A DNA stretch of 10,827 bases, from assembly GCA_017995875.1 (NCBI GenBank), contig JAGOIB010000058.1:1797-12623 (forward strand), written 5' to 3'. Under the pieces are notes generated by a model. That model saw only the letters and a list, made by a program, of their open reading frames with translations. It had not been told where the DNA came from and did no database searches. This stretch comes from Saprospiraceae bacterium. GTDB taxonomy: Bacteria; Bacteroidota; Bacteroidia; Chitinophagales; Saprospiraceae. This document shows, piece by piece, positions 1-6,596 of this stretch; within the stretch, counting starts at the first letter, position 1, and the number at the start of each line of letters is the position of its first letter. Made by a program: the position numbers and the translations under genes.

Positions 1-2170
1 CCTGATCATCTACGGCAGTAAAGAAATCATTAAAACTTACATCAAACGGAAGTTTATTACCGAGGTAATCATATCCGTAATAATATATTTTTCTATCGTT
101 GGTCAACTCTTCCGCTGCAAACATATCAAGGCTCAAATCATCCGGATTGAGTCCATCAATATTAACATACTCATGCAAGTCCTGGCCAGTCAGTTCGCGT
201 ACTTTCTGATAAAAGAGTAGATCCGGTTGTTCTACTACAAGGGTCTGATAGATACATACCGGAAATTCTCCAAGTCGCCCGTCTATCAAAGCTTCCAACG
301 TATCTATGCCGACGACGACGCTACTGTCTAGACCTACGATATGTTTATTATTAGCAGCATCGCGCATGGTATTCCAAAGGTCTACCGGATTGATCCCCCA
401 ACTCCTAGTCTGTCGTTGTTCGTAGATGAGACCAAATTGTATATTATGCCTTCCGTTTTCTGATCCTCCAGGGAATATATCGAAAGAAGCATTTAGTGTT
501 CCGGTATGAATATCTGATTCTGTCTTTCGATACAGATCGTACACAGCTCCTGTATTGGTATGTATTCCGGAATAGGCGCTATTGACGATATCAGACCAGA
601 ATCCATTATATGCATTGTAGGTTCTGAAATCCGTTACATCTTGTCCATTGTTATAACTATTCAGTAATGGGTTGATGGTCGTGGATGGGGTATATCCGCC
701 TTCTGCAAAAGTCTCGGCATATCCAAAATGCTGTCCATAGATGGTTGCACCAGGATATAGCGGTTTTGCAAAAGGACTACTGGTGTCCGGTGCGATACCG
801 GTTTCAGGTATCCAACTCACATCATAATCACCAACGTAGCCATAACGGAACAGGTTGTCTTTGTAACGTTCATCACCACGTTCTGTAAAATTCTTTTCAA
901 ACCCATACTGAAGCGTATAAGAGATGTTGCGAATCAGTGCGGGAGCAGCATCTGGATCATTTGCAGATGGTGTACCACCAATGCGGTGTCTGAACCTACC
1001 ATTGAAGAGATATCCATTTTTGTTTTCATACGGATTATTCTGCCAGTTGAGGAGATTCCAGGCACGGTTAGGAGCAAAATGATTCTGATCATCATAATAT
1101 GAGCCACCTATAGTGAAGTCAATGGCATCATTGACCTTGAAGTCAAGTTTTCCGGTTAAGTCTATTCGCTTGACGCCTACATTGGGTCTTGCTTTCAGGA
1201 GTTCGACATCACTTTCTTCCAATCGCTCAGAGAGAACAATAGGAGTGCCATTAACATACGTCAATGGTTCATTGGAAACACGGTTGATAGCTGCTTCAGT
1301 AGCCCTGTACCCTCCAAAAGCCTGTGGATCTGGTTCTTTTATGTCTTTATACTGAGCAGATACCCGAAAGCCCATAATAGACTGACCAGTCGTTTTGTTT
1401 TTGAGGATAGGTCCGCTGAGATTGGCACTAAACAGGTTGTAGCCATATGGATCTGTCAATTCTGAAGATTCCACTTCAACTGTACCTGCAAGTGCCGCTG
1501 AAGGGCCCTTGGATGTAAGGGAAATCAAACCTCCGGTAACATCACCATATCTAGCTTCAATACCACCGGTGATCACCTGCAATTGCTCGATTTCAGATTG
1601 TGGAATCAGCTGGTTTGTACCTACCCGGATTCCATCCAGATAGTAATTTGTTGCATTTGTCCTGGAACCACGAATGTTGACATCACCACCGTCAATACTT
1701 GAAAGCCCAGCCGTGGTTGCGGCTATGGCGTTGATATTTTTAGTTGGAAGGTTCCTGATTTGTTCGGCAGTCTTAATACCGCCCTGGGTGGTATTATCTT
1801 GTTCGATAAGAGGCACTTTATAGGCCACAATCTCGACAACATTCAAAACCATACCTGCATCGAGCTTAAAATCGAGTCGAATGGATTTGCCTGCCAGTGC
1901 TACCACGCCTGTCTGACGCTGGGTTGGAAAACCAGTATAGCTAGCTTCCACATCGTAGGTACCAGGGTCGATGGAAGAGAATACATAGTTACCATCGAGA
2001 TCCGTCTGGGTTCCTGTGATCAGGTTACCATTTCGGAAAAGGACCACATTGGCAAAAATCAAGGGATCACCAGTGGTGACGTCAGTGACTTTTCCTTCCA
2101 GTGAGGTTTGACTCCAGGCCGCCAGCCCGATCGAAGAGAAAACAGAGATGAGAAGTAAGCGTCTGATCAT
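1..2170 (-). CDS. TonB-dependent outer-membrane receptor, N-terminal part (runs off the left edge)
   Basis: The reading frame is open from ATG at 2170 to the window edge, giving 723 codons with no stop. Residues 1-21 (MIRRLLLISV..., ending AAWSQ) look like a signal peptide. Residues 23-104 (EGKVTDVTTGDPLIFANVV, DLDGNYVF, PGTYDVEASYTGF) match a carboxypeptidase-regulatory-like beta-sandwich. A plug domain follows at about 115-225, with NIRGSRTNATNYYLDGIRV near 165-183 and GGIEARYGDVTGGLISL near 202-218. The rest is aromatic-rich, as expected of a TonB-receptor beta-barrel. Such receptors import large substrates across the outer membrane using TonB-ExbBD energy. The substrate cannot be told from this part, and no SusD-like partner is visible. 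The distal region (positions 1-330) has an acidic segment containing EYVNIDGLNPDDLSLDMF, probably an extracellular loop. The start is preceded by an A/T-rich leader (aagaagaattt) without a Shine-Dalgarno. The family is secure, the ligand unknown. Confidence 0.93.
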   Translation of the reverse strand, partial: MIRRLLLISVFSSIGLAAWSQTSLEGKVTDVTTGDPLIFANVVLFRNGNLITGTQTDLDGNYVFSSIDPGTYDVEASYTGFPTQRQTGVVALAGKSIRLDFKLDAGMVLNVVEIVAYKVPLIEQDNTTQGGIKTAEQIRNLPTKNINAIAATTAGLSSIDGGDVNIRGSRTNATNYYLDGIRVGTNQLIPQSEIEQLQVITGGIEARYGDVTGGLISLTSKGPSAALAGTVEVESSELTDPYGYNLFSANLSGPILKNKTTGQSIMGFRVSAQYKDIKEPDPQAFGGYRATEAAINRVSNEPLTYVNGTPIVLSERLEESDVELLKARPNVGVKRIDLTGKLDFKVNDAIDFTIGGSYYDDQNHFAPNRAWNLLNWQNNPYENKNGYLFNGRFRHRIGGTPSANDPDAAPALIRNISYTLQYGFEKNFTERGDERYKDNLFRYGYVGDYDVSWIPETGIAPDTSSPFAKPLYPGATIYGQHFGYAETFAEGGYTPSTTINPLLNSYNNGQDVTDFRTYNAYNGFWSDIVNSAYSGIHTNTGAVYDLYRKTESDIHTGTLNASFDIFPGGSENGRHNIQFGLIYEQRQTRSWGINPVDLWNTMRDAANNKHIVGLDSSVVVGIDTLEALIDGRLGEFPVCIYQTLVVEQPDLLFYQKVRELTGQDLHEYVNIDGLNPDDLSLDMFAAEELTNDRKIYYYGYDYLGNKLPFDVSFNDFFTAVDDQ

Positions 2171-2357
2171 AAATTCTTCTTTTTACCAACTTAGCAATGA
2201 GATATAGGGCGCAAATTAGCCCACAATGTTAACAAAATATTATGAGTACCCACTTAAGAAGCTTTGGTTCGTAAAATAATTGACAAATATCTCCGTTCGA
2301 ACCCCTATTTTGTTGCAAATCAATAGAGTAAATGACGTAAATCTGTCAATTAAAAAC

Positions 2358-2368
2358 ATCCCCTAAAA
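2358..2368. repeat. Direct repeat copy 1, ATCCCCTAAAA
   Basis: An exact 11-bp copy of the sequence at 2636-2646, in the same orientation, 278 bp away. The match ends abruptly on both sides. It could be a target-site duplication around the enclosed segment. More likely it is a recurring C4TAAA-type intergenic motif, because further CCCCTAAA copies occur nearby. Confidence 0.55.
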
Positions 2369-2393
2369 AAATTTAAGCGTTCATATACCGCTT
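2365..2393 (-). terminator. Possible weak intrinsic terminator
   Basis: Read on the minus strand, a 5-bp stem AAGCG/CGCTT with a 9-base loop is followed by AAA and then seven T. It lies downstream of carB and of the doubtful small ORF, so it could end leftward transcripts before the receptor promoter. The stem is short and three A separate it from the T tract, so efficiency would be low. It may be chance. Confidence 0.28.
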
Positions 2394-2404
2394 TTAGTCG
2401 AATT

Positions 2405-2614
2405 TCAGCGATGTCCTGCTTTGATTCTGGTATGGTACTCATGGTATAAGTCTCGTGGGATTCTTCCAGCTTTCTTGAAAGGATTAGAAAAACGCAACCA
2501 GTATTCGATCTGCTGCCTCAGGTTGGAAGCACTTTTCGGGAATAACACAAACTGATTGACAAATGACAATTTACGATCTACGATTACCGCCTTACATATT
2601 AATCTCTTCAGCAC
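2405..2614 (-). pseudogene. Doubtful 69-residue ORF, perhaps a remnant of a small helical protein gene
   Basis: The frame encodes 69 residues starting MLKRLICKAV and ending RIKAGHR. The middle, RQQIEYWLRF followed by KKAGRIPRDLYHE, loosely resembles the C-terminal helix of the short S23/four-helix-bundle proteins common in Bacteroidota. The upstream helices and the usual start of that family are absent. The codons for residues 10-20 fall in a tandem-repeat patch (2557-2585), which argues against a normal gene. It lies inside the interval bounded by the two ATCCCCTAAAA copies. It may be a decayed gene fragment or just an open stretch of non-coding DNA. I do not assign a function, and the family resemblance is an impression that needs a profile search. 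Confidence 0.22.
2557..2585. repeat. Paired 7-bp tandem repeats
   Basis: TGACAAA (2557-2563) is followed directly by TGACAAT (2564-2570). After one base come TACGATC (2572-2578) and TACGATT (2579-2585). These are two adjacent heptamer doublets, each differing in the last base. From general knowledge, such degenerate heptamer strings occur between genes in many Bacteroidota genomes. Their role here is unknown. Confidence 0.6.
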
Positions 2615-2628
2615 ATTTGTCTCTATTG

Positions 2629-2651
2629 CCCCTAAATCCCCTAAAAGGGGA
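2629..2651. repeat. C4TAAA doublet with a small hairpin
   Basis: CCCCTAAA occurs at 2629-2636 and again at 2638-2645. The second copy forms an inverted repeat, TCCCC (2637-2641), loop TAAAA, GGGGA (2647-2651). No T tract follows on either strand, so it is not a good intrinsic terminator. It may be a processing or stability hairpin in the carB 3' region, or part of a dispersed intergenic element. Confidence 0.5.
2636..2646. repeat. Direct repeat copy 2, ATCCCCTAAAA
   Basis: This is the second exact copy of the 11-bp sequence at 2358-2368. It overlaps the hairpin at 2637-2651. Confidence 0.55.
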
Positions 2652-2698
2652 CTAACATAATGATAGTCAATTTAAGATTGTCAGCTATTCATTAACCC

Positions 2699-2730
2699 CT
2701 AACCTTCTAATCTTCTAACCTCCTAATCTT
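2699..2730. repeat. 8-bp tandem repeat of four units abutting the carB stop
   Basis: Four consecutive octamers read CTAACCTT, CTAATCTT, CTAACCTC and CTAATCTT on the plus strand, differing at one or two positions. The last unit overlaps the carB stop codon (2729-2731) by two bases. A weaker fifth unit may lie to the left (TTAACCCC). In the carB transcript this is a purine-rich run directly after the stop. Array length may vary between strains. Confidence 0.75.
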
Positions 2731-5563
2731 ATTCAAACAGATACATATTCCTATTCCTTTCCAGCTCTCTGAAAAACGGATCCGTCAGGTCATCAATAAA
2801 CTGAATGGCTTCTCCTGTACTCTTCATCTCAGGTCCAAGTCGTTTATCAACATTCGGAAATTTGTCAAAAGAGAAAACAGGGACTTTGATCGCATAGCCC
2901 TTCAGTTGTTTTTCAAAACCAAAATCCTTGAGCATATGGGTGCCCAACATAATCTTGGTAGCAATATTGAGATATGGGATTTTATAGGCTTTGGCAATAA
3001 AAGGAGTTGTCCTCGAAGCTCTTGGATTGGCTTCAATGACATAGACCTTTTCATCAATTCCATTTTTTGCAACCCTGATAGCAAACTGGATATTGATCAG
3101 TCCACGGATATTGAGTGCAAATGCAATCTTCCTGGCATACTCAATCATCTGATCGATGGCACCCTGGCTTAAACTATATGGAGGCAGTACTGCTGAACTA
3201 TCCCCACTATGAATACCGGCGGGTTCTATGTGTTCCATGATACCCATGATGTGGACATCTTCTCCGTCACATATGGCATCAATCTCCGCTTCCTTGGCAC
3301 GCTCCAGAAACTGGTCGATCAATACCTTGTTGTCAGGCATGTGTTTGAAGATGCTAAGGACCTGGCGCTCGAGGTCATGATCATTGATGACAATCTTCAT
3401 GCGCTGTCCGCCTAATACATACGATGGCCTTACCAGGACAGGGTAACCAACTTCCTGGGCTATTCGAACCGCATCATCTACTTCATGTGCCACTCCATAC
3501 TTAGGATACGGAATACCCAGTTCTTTCAATTTGTCTGAAAATCTTCCCCGATCCTCAGCTATGTCCATGTCCTCAAAATCAGTACCGATGATGTTGATAC
3601 CATTCTTGTGAAATTCTTCAGCGAGTTTGAGCGCGGTTTGTCCTCCGAGCTGAACGATTATACCTTCCGGTTTTTCAAGTTCAATGATCTCCCTGATATG
3701 TTCCCAATACACCGGCTCGAAATAAAGCTTATCTGCGATATCAAAATCGGTAGAGACTGTTTCAGGATTGCAGTTGATCATGATCGCTTCAAAACCTGCT
3801 TCCTTGATCGCAAGGATTCCATGTACACAGCAATAATCAAATTCAATGCCCTGGCCGATACGGTTTGGACCTGAACCCAAAACAATAATCTTCTTTTTAG
3901 AGGATGGTATGCTTTCGTTTTCCGTGTCAAATGTGCTATAGAAATAAGGTGTCTTTGCTTCAAACTCAGCCGCACAGGTGTCCACCATCTTGTATGTGCG
4001 ACGGATACCCTGAGCGTATCGATAGCGTGTGACTTCATGTTCGTTGATGCGCATCAGCCATGCGATCTGTGAATCAGAGTACCCCATCTGTTTCAGTTCC
4101 CTGAAAAAATCAACCGGGATATCTTCTGCTACATTATAGCGCAACAAACGTTCTTCAGCTTTGACGAGGTTTTTGATCTGCTTGATAAACCATGGATCGA
4201 TCAAGGTCAGTTTATGGATACTGCGTTCTGACACACCTAACCTCAAGGCGTCTTTCAAACGGAAAATGCGGTCATCACCGGCTATCTCAAGGCGATCCAT
4301 GATGTCGTTGGTGCTGATCCATTCCTTCATGTCAGCGCCAAGGCCGGTGCGGTTATTCTCGAGGGATTGACATGCTTTCTGCAATGCTTCCTGAAAGGTG
4401 CGGCCGATAGCCATGACTTCACCGACGGATTTCATTTGCAGCCCAAGCGTATGTTCTGAGCCATGAAATTTTTCAAAATTCCATCTTGGCATTTTCACGA
4501 TCACATAATCCAATGTCGGTTCGAAAAAAGCACTGGTGGTTTTGGTGATCTGGTTTTTGAGTTCATCGAGATGATATCCTATAGCAAGCTTTGCGGCAAT
4601 CTTAGCGATCGGATATCCGGTGGCTTTACTGGCAAGTGCTGAAGAACGGCTCACACGCGGATTGATCTCAACAACAATAAGTTGTTCGGTGGCAGGATCC
4701 TGGGCAAACTGTACGTTACATCCTCCGGCGAAATTGCCTAATGAGCGCATCATCTTAATGGCCCCGTTGCGCATTTGTTGGAAGGCGGTGTCACTAAGGG
4801 TCATTGCAGGTGCTACAGTGATACTATCCCCGGTATGGATACCCATGGGATCAATATTCTCAACAGTGCAGATGATGACCACGTTGTCATTCTGGTCGCG
4901 AAGGAGTTCGAGTTCAAATTCCTTCCAGCCGAGCACAGCTTTTTCAACGAGGACTTCATGGGTTGGGGATGCATTGAGTCCCCGACGGAGTGCTTCTTCG
5001 AAGAATTCTTCCTTCATGACTATTCCACCGCCTGTTCCTCCCAGGGTATAGCTAGGGCGGATGACGAGGGGGAAGCCAATTTTCTGGGCAGCTTCTTTTC
5101 CTTCGAGGAATGAATTGGCTATAAAACTCGGGGCGACATGCATTCCGATCTTGATCATGTGGTCGCGGAAGGCTTCCCGGTTTTCGGTCAGTTCGATAGC
5201 AGCGATATCTACACCGATGAGACGTACATTATATTTCTTCCATACACCTCGCTTGTCTGCTTCGATAGCGAGATTGAGGGCAGTCTGACCACCCATGGTC
5301 GCCAATACGGCATCAATCTGGCGCTCTTCGAGGATCTGGATGATGCTGTCGACAGTGAGCGGGAGGAGATAGATATGGTCGGCTGTAACCGGATCCGTCA
5401 TGATCGTAGCTGGGTTGCTGTTGATCAGACTGACTTCAATTCCTTCTTCCCTGAGGGATCTGGAGGCCTGTGAACCGGAGTAATCAAATTCACAAGCTTG
5501 TCCGATGATGATGGGTCCGCTGCCGATGATCAGTACAGAACGGATACTACTATCTTTGGGCAT
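2729..5563 (-). CDS. carB: Carbamoyl-phosphate synthase large subunit, short form without the allosteric domain
   Basis: CarB uses two ATPs, bicarbonate and ammonia passed from CarA to make carbamoyl phosphate for pyrimidine and arginine synthesis in the cytoplasm. Two homologous ATP-grasp halves are plain. The first (about 1-400) has RPSYTLGGTGGG at 169-180 and EINPRVSR at 299-306. The second (about 555-930) has RPSYVLGG at 712-719 and EANPRASR at 844-851. An oligomerisation region lies between. R129, R169, E215, H243, Q285, E299, N301 and R303 fall at the numbers I recall for E. coli. The protein stops at 944 residues, just after GPEMKSTGEAIQFIDDL. E. coli CarB is about 1073 residues and ends in a regulatory domain that binds UMP, ornithine and IMP. 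That domain is missing here, and the end YLFE looks natural rather than frameshifted. Similar short forms are known in Bacteroidota. No carA is visible. The gene appears to stand alone behind its own promoter, with the leader ccggtaa and no Shine-Dalgarno. Confidence 0.97.
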   Translation of the reverse strand: MPKDSSIRSVLIIGSGPIIIGQACEFDYSGSQASRSLREEGIEVSLINSNPATIMTDPVTADHIYLLPLTVDSIIQILEERQIDAVLATMGGQTALNLAIEADKRGVWKKYNVRLIGVDIAAIELTENREAFRDHMIKIGMHVAPSFIANSFLEGKEAAQKIGFPLVIRPSYTLGGTGGGIVMKEEFFEEALRRGLNASPTHEVLVEKAVLGWKEFELELLRDQNDNVVIICTVENIDPMGIHTGDSITVAPAMTLSDTAFQQMRNGAIKMMRSLGNFAGGCNVQFAQDPATEQLIVVEINPRVSRSSALASKATGYPIAKIAAKLAIGYHLDELKNQITKTTSAFFEPTLDYVIVKMPRWNFEKFHGSEHTLGLQMKSVGEVMAIGRTFQEALQKACQSLENNRTGLGADMKEWISTNDIMDRLEIAGDDRIFRLKDALRLGVSERSIHKLTLIDPWFIKQIKNLVKAEERLLRYNVAEDIPVDFFRELKQMGYSDSQIAWLMRINEHEVTRYRYAQGIRRTYKMVDTCAAEFEAKTPYFYSTFDTENESIPSSKKKIIVLGSGPNRIGQGIEFDYCCVHGILAIKEAGFEAIMINCNPETVSTDFDIADKLYFEPVYWEHIREIIELEKPEGIIVQLGGQTALKLAEEFHKNGINIIGTDFEDMDIAEDRGRFSDKLKELGIPYPKYGVAHEVDDAVRIAQEVGYPVLVRPSYVLGGQRMKIVINDHDLERQVLSIFKHMPDNKVLIDQFLERAKEAEIDAICDGEDVHIMGIMEHIEPAGIHSGDSSAVLPPYSLSQGAIDQMIEYARKIAFALNIRGLINIQFAIRVAKNGIDEKVYVIEANPRASRTTPFIAKAYKIPYLNIATKIMLGTHMLKDFGFEKQLKGYAIKVPVFSFDKFPNVDKRLGPEMKSTGEAIQFIDDLTDPFFRELERNRNMYLFE

Positions 5564-5588
5564 TTACCGGTTGGCTTTGTAACAAAAT

Positions 5589-5600
5589 GGGACGAGTCCC
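5589..5600. promoter_or_regulatory. 12-bp palindrome in the carB leader
   Basis: GGGAC-GA-GTCCC is a perfect inverted repeat with 5-bp arms. It lies about 7-18 bases past the likely carB transcription start and 58 bp before the divergent dehydrogenase gene. It could be an operator. As RNA it would form only a 4-bp stem. Function is unknown. Confidence 0.35.
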
Positions 5601-5613
5601 TTAAAAAATCGGA

Positions 5614-5621
5614 CAAAGATA
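5614..5621 (-). promoter_or_regulatory. Probable -7 promoter element for carB
   Basis: On the minus strand the sequence is TATCTTTG, a full match to the Bacteroidota -7 consensus TAnnTTTG. It sits 50 bases upstream of the carB ATG, which gives a leader of roughly 44 bases. I see no TTG at the usual -33 distance, so the call rests on the -7 box and its position. Confidence 0.5.
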
Positions 5622-5657
5622 CTATTTGCCAAAAAAGAGAGCCCTTTACTGACGAAT

Positions 5658-6596
5658 ATGATGCATAAAGATGTCTTAATCACTGATTATGTCCATCCTG
5701 TCCTGCTGGAAGGCCTCCAATCCATGGGTTTTTCGACCACCTACGCCCCTGAAATGAGCCGAAAGGAGATGAACCTGGCACTTGATGGGTATAAAGGAGT
5801 GGTTATCAACACCCGATGTGCCATTGACAGGGCCACTTTGGGTTCAGCTTCCGCTCTTCGTTGGATTGCCCGGCTGGGTAGTGGCCTCGATATAATTGAT
5901 CTTGAAGCGGCTGCCGAAAAGGGAATAGCTGTGATCAGTGCACCGGAAGGGAATGCACAGGCTGTAGCAGAACATGCCATGGGAATGCTATTGGCCCTGT
6001 CCAACAAACTTGTTCAGGCAGATCGAAGTGTTCGTGATGGGCAATGGTTAAGAGAACTCCATAGGGGTTGGGAAATAGCCGGCAAGACAATCGGCATCAT
6101 CGGGTTTGGAAATAATGGCAGTGCTTTTGGAAAATTGTGGAAAGGATGGGATGTACGTGTCCTGGCTTATGATAAATTTCTTGTTGATTATGGGACTGAT
6201 CATGTGACCATCGCTGATCTGGAGACACTGCTTCAGCAATCAGATATCATCTCTCTTCACATTCCGCTGACCAATGAGACAAGGGAGATGGTCGATGCTG
6301 ATTTCATTTCAAAATGTAAATCCGGGGTAATACTCATCAATACCTCAAGGGGTAAAAACATAAATCTCGATGATGTGGTAAGCGCTCTGCGATCTGGTCA
6401 TCTAGGAGGAGTGTGTCTTGACGTTTTTCCATTTGAACCTCCTTCTTTAGGTAATGAAGATTTCCAAAAAGTGTTTGAAGAATTGTGTCAAATGGAAAAT
6501 GTGGTATTGAGTCCACATATCGCCGGTTGGACCGTGGAGTCGAAGCGGAAAATCGCGGAGATTCTATTGAGGAAAATAAGCCTGTTGCCAGGTTGA
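5658..6596 (+). CDS. D-isomer-specific 2-hydroxyacid dehydrogenase, NAD-binding
   Basis: The 312-residue protein belongs to the family of phosphoglycerate, glycerate/hydroxypyruvate and D-lactate dehydrogenases, which interconvert 2-hydroxy and 2-keto acids. An N-terminal catalytic lobe (1-100) is followed by a Rossmann fold with GFGNNG at 149-154 and an acidic D172 that would bind the NAD ribose. The catalytic triad is present: R231 in NTSRG, E260 in DVFPFEP and H287 in SPHIAG. DVFPxEP is the arrangement seen in E. coli SerA, but there is no C-terminal ACT domain and the protein is about 100 residues shorter than SerA. The substrate is therefore open, with 3-phosphoglycerate or hydroxypyruvate plausible. 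Two adjacent ATG codons (5658 and 5661) could start it. It is divergent from carB across 94 bp, and its TGA touches the stop of the convergent peroxidase gene. Confidence 0.92.
   Translation: MMHKDVLITDYVHPVLLEGLQSMGFSTTYAPEMSRKEMNLALDGYKGVVINTRCAIDRATLGSASALRWIARLGSGLDIIDLEAAAEKGIAVISAPEGNAQAVAEHAMGMLLALSNKLVQADRSVRDGQWLRELHRGWEIAGKTIGIIGFGNNGSAFGKLWKGWDVRVLAYDKFLVDYGTDHVTIADLETLLQQSDIISLHIPLTNETREMVDADFISKCKSGVILINTSRGKNINLDDVVSALRSGHLGGVCLDVFPFEPPSLGNEDFQKVFEELCQMENVVLSPHIAGWTVESKRKIAEILLRKISLLPG

Larger units (their letters stand above)
2171..2404. other. A/T-rich spacer upstream of the TonB receptor
   Basis: No gene is visible here. The stretch must hold the promoter and 5' leader of the minus-strand receptor. 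A loose -7-like hexamer-plus (TAATTTGC on the minus strand, 2211-2218) lies about 40 bases upstream of the start. It has no well-placed -33 TTG, so I do not call a promoter. Two 8-bp palindromes occur, TGTTAACA (2227-2234) and GTTCGAAC (2295-2302). Either could be an operator or chance. Confidence 0.5.

Noticed and set aside
1113..2104. Plus-strand open frames over the receptor region, including one of 114 codons at 1760-2104
   Set aside because: The minus strand gives a continuous TonB-receptor reading with signal peptide, carboxypeptidase-like and plug domains, so these are shadows.
2295..2305. GTTCGAACCCC, like the T-loop of a tRNA
   Set aside because: No pairing T-stem, anticodon arm or acceptor stem can be built around it on either strand. 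It is an 8-bp palindrome beside a C run.
2358..2730. CRISPR array
   Set aside because: The repeats are 7-11 bp, are mostly directly tandem, and have no regular spacers or cas genes.
4620..5051. A 143-codon open frame on the plus strand
   Set aside because: It is antisense to the first ATP-grasp half of carB and resembles no protein. Other long plus-strand frames over carB are rejected for the same reason.
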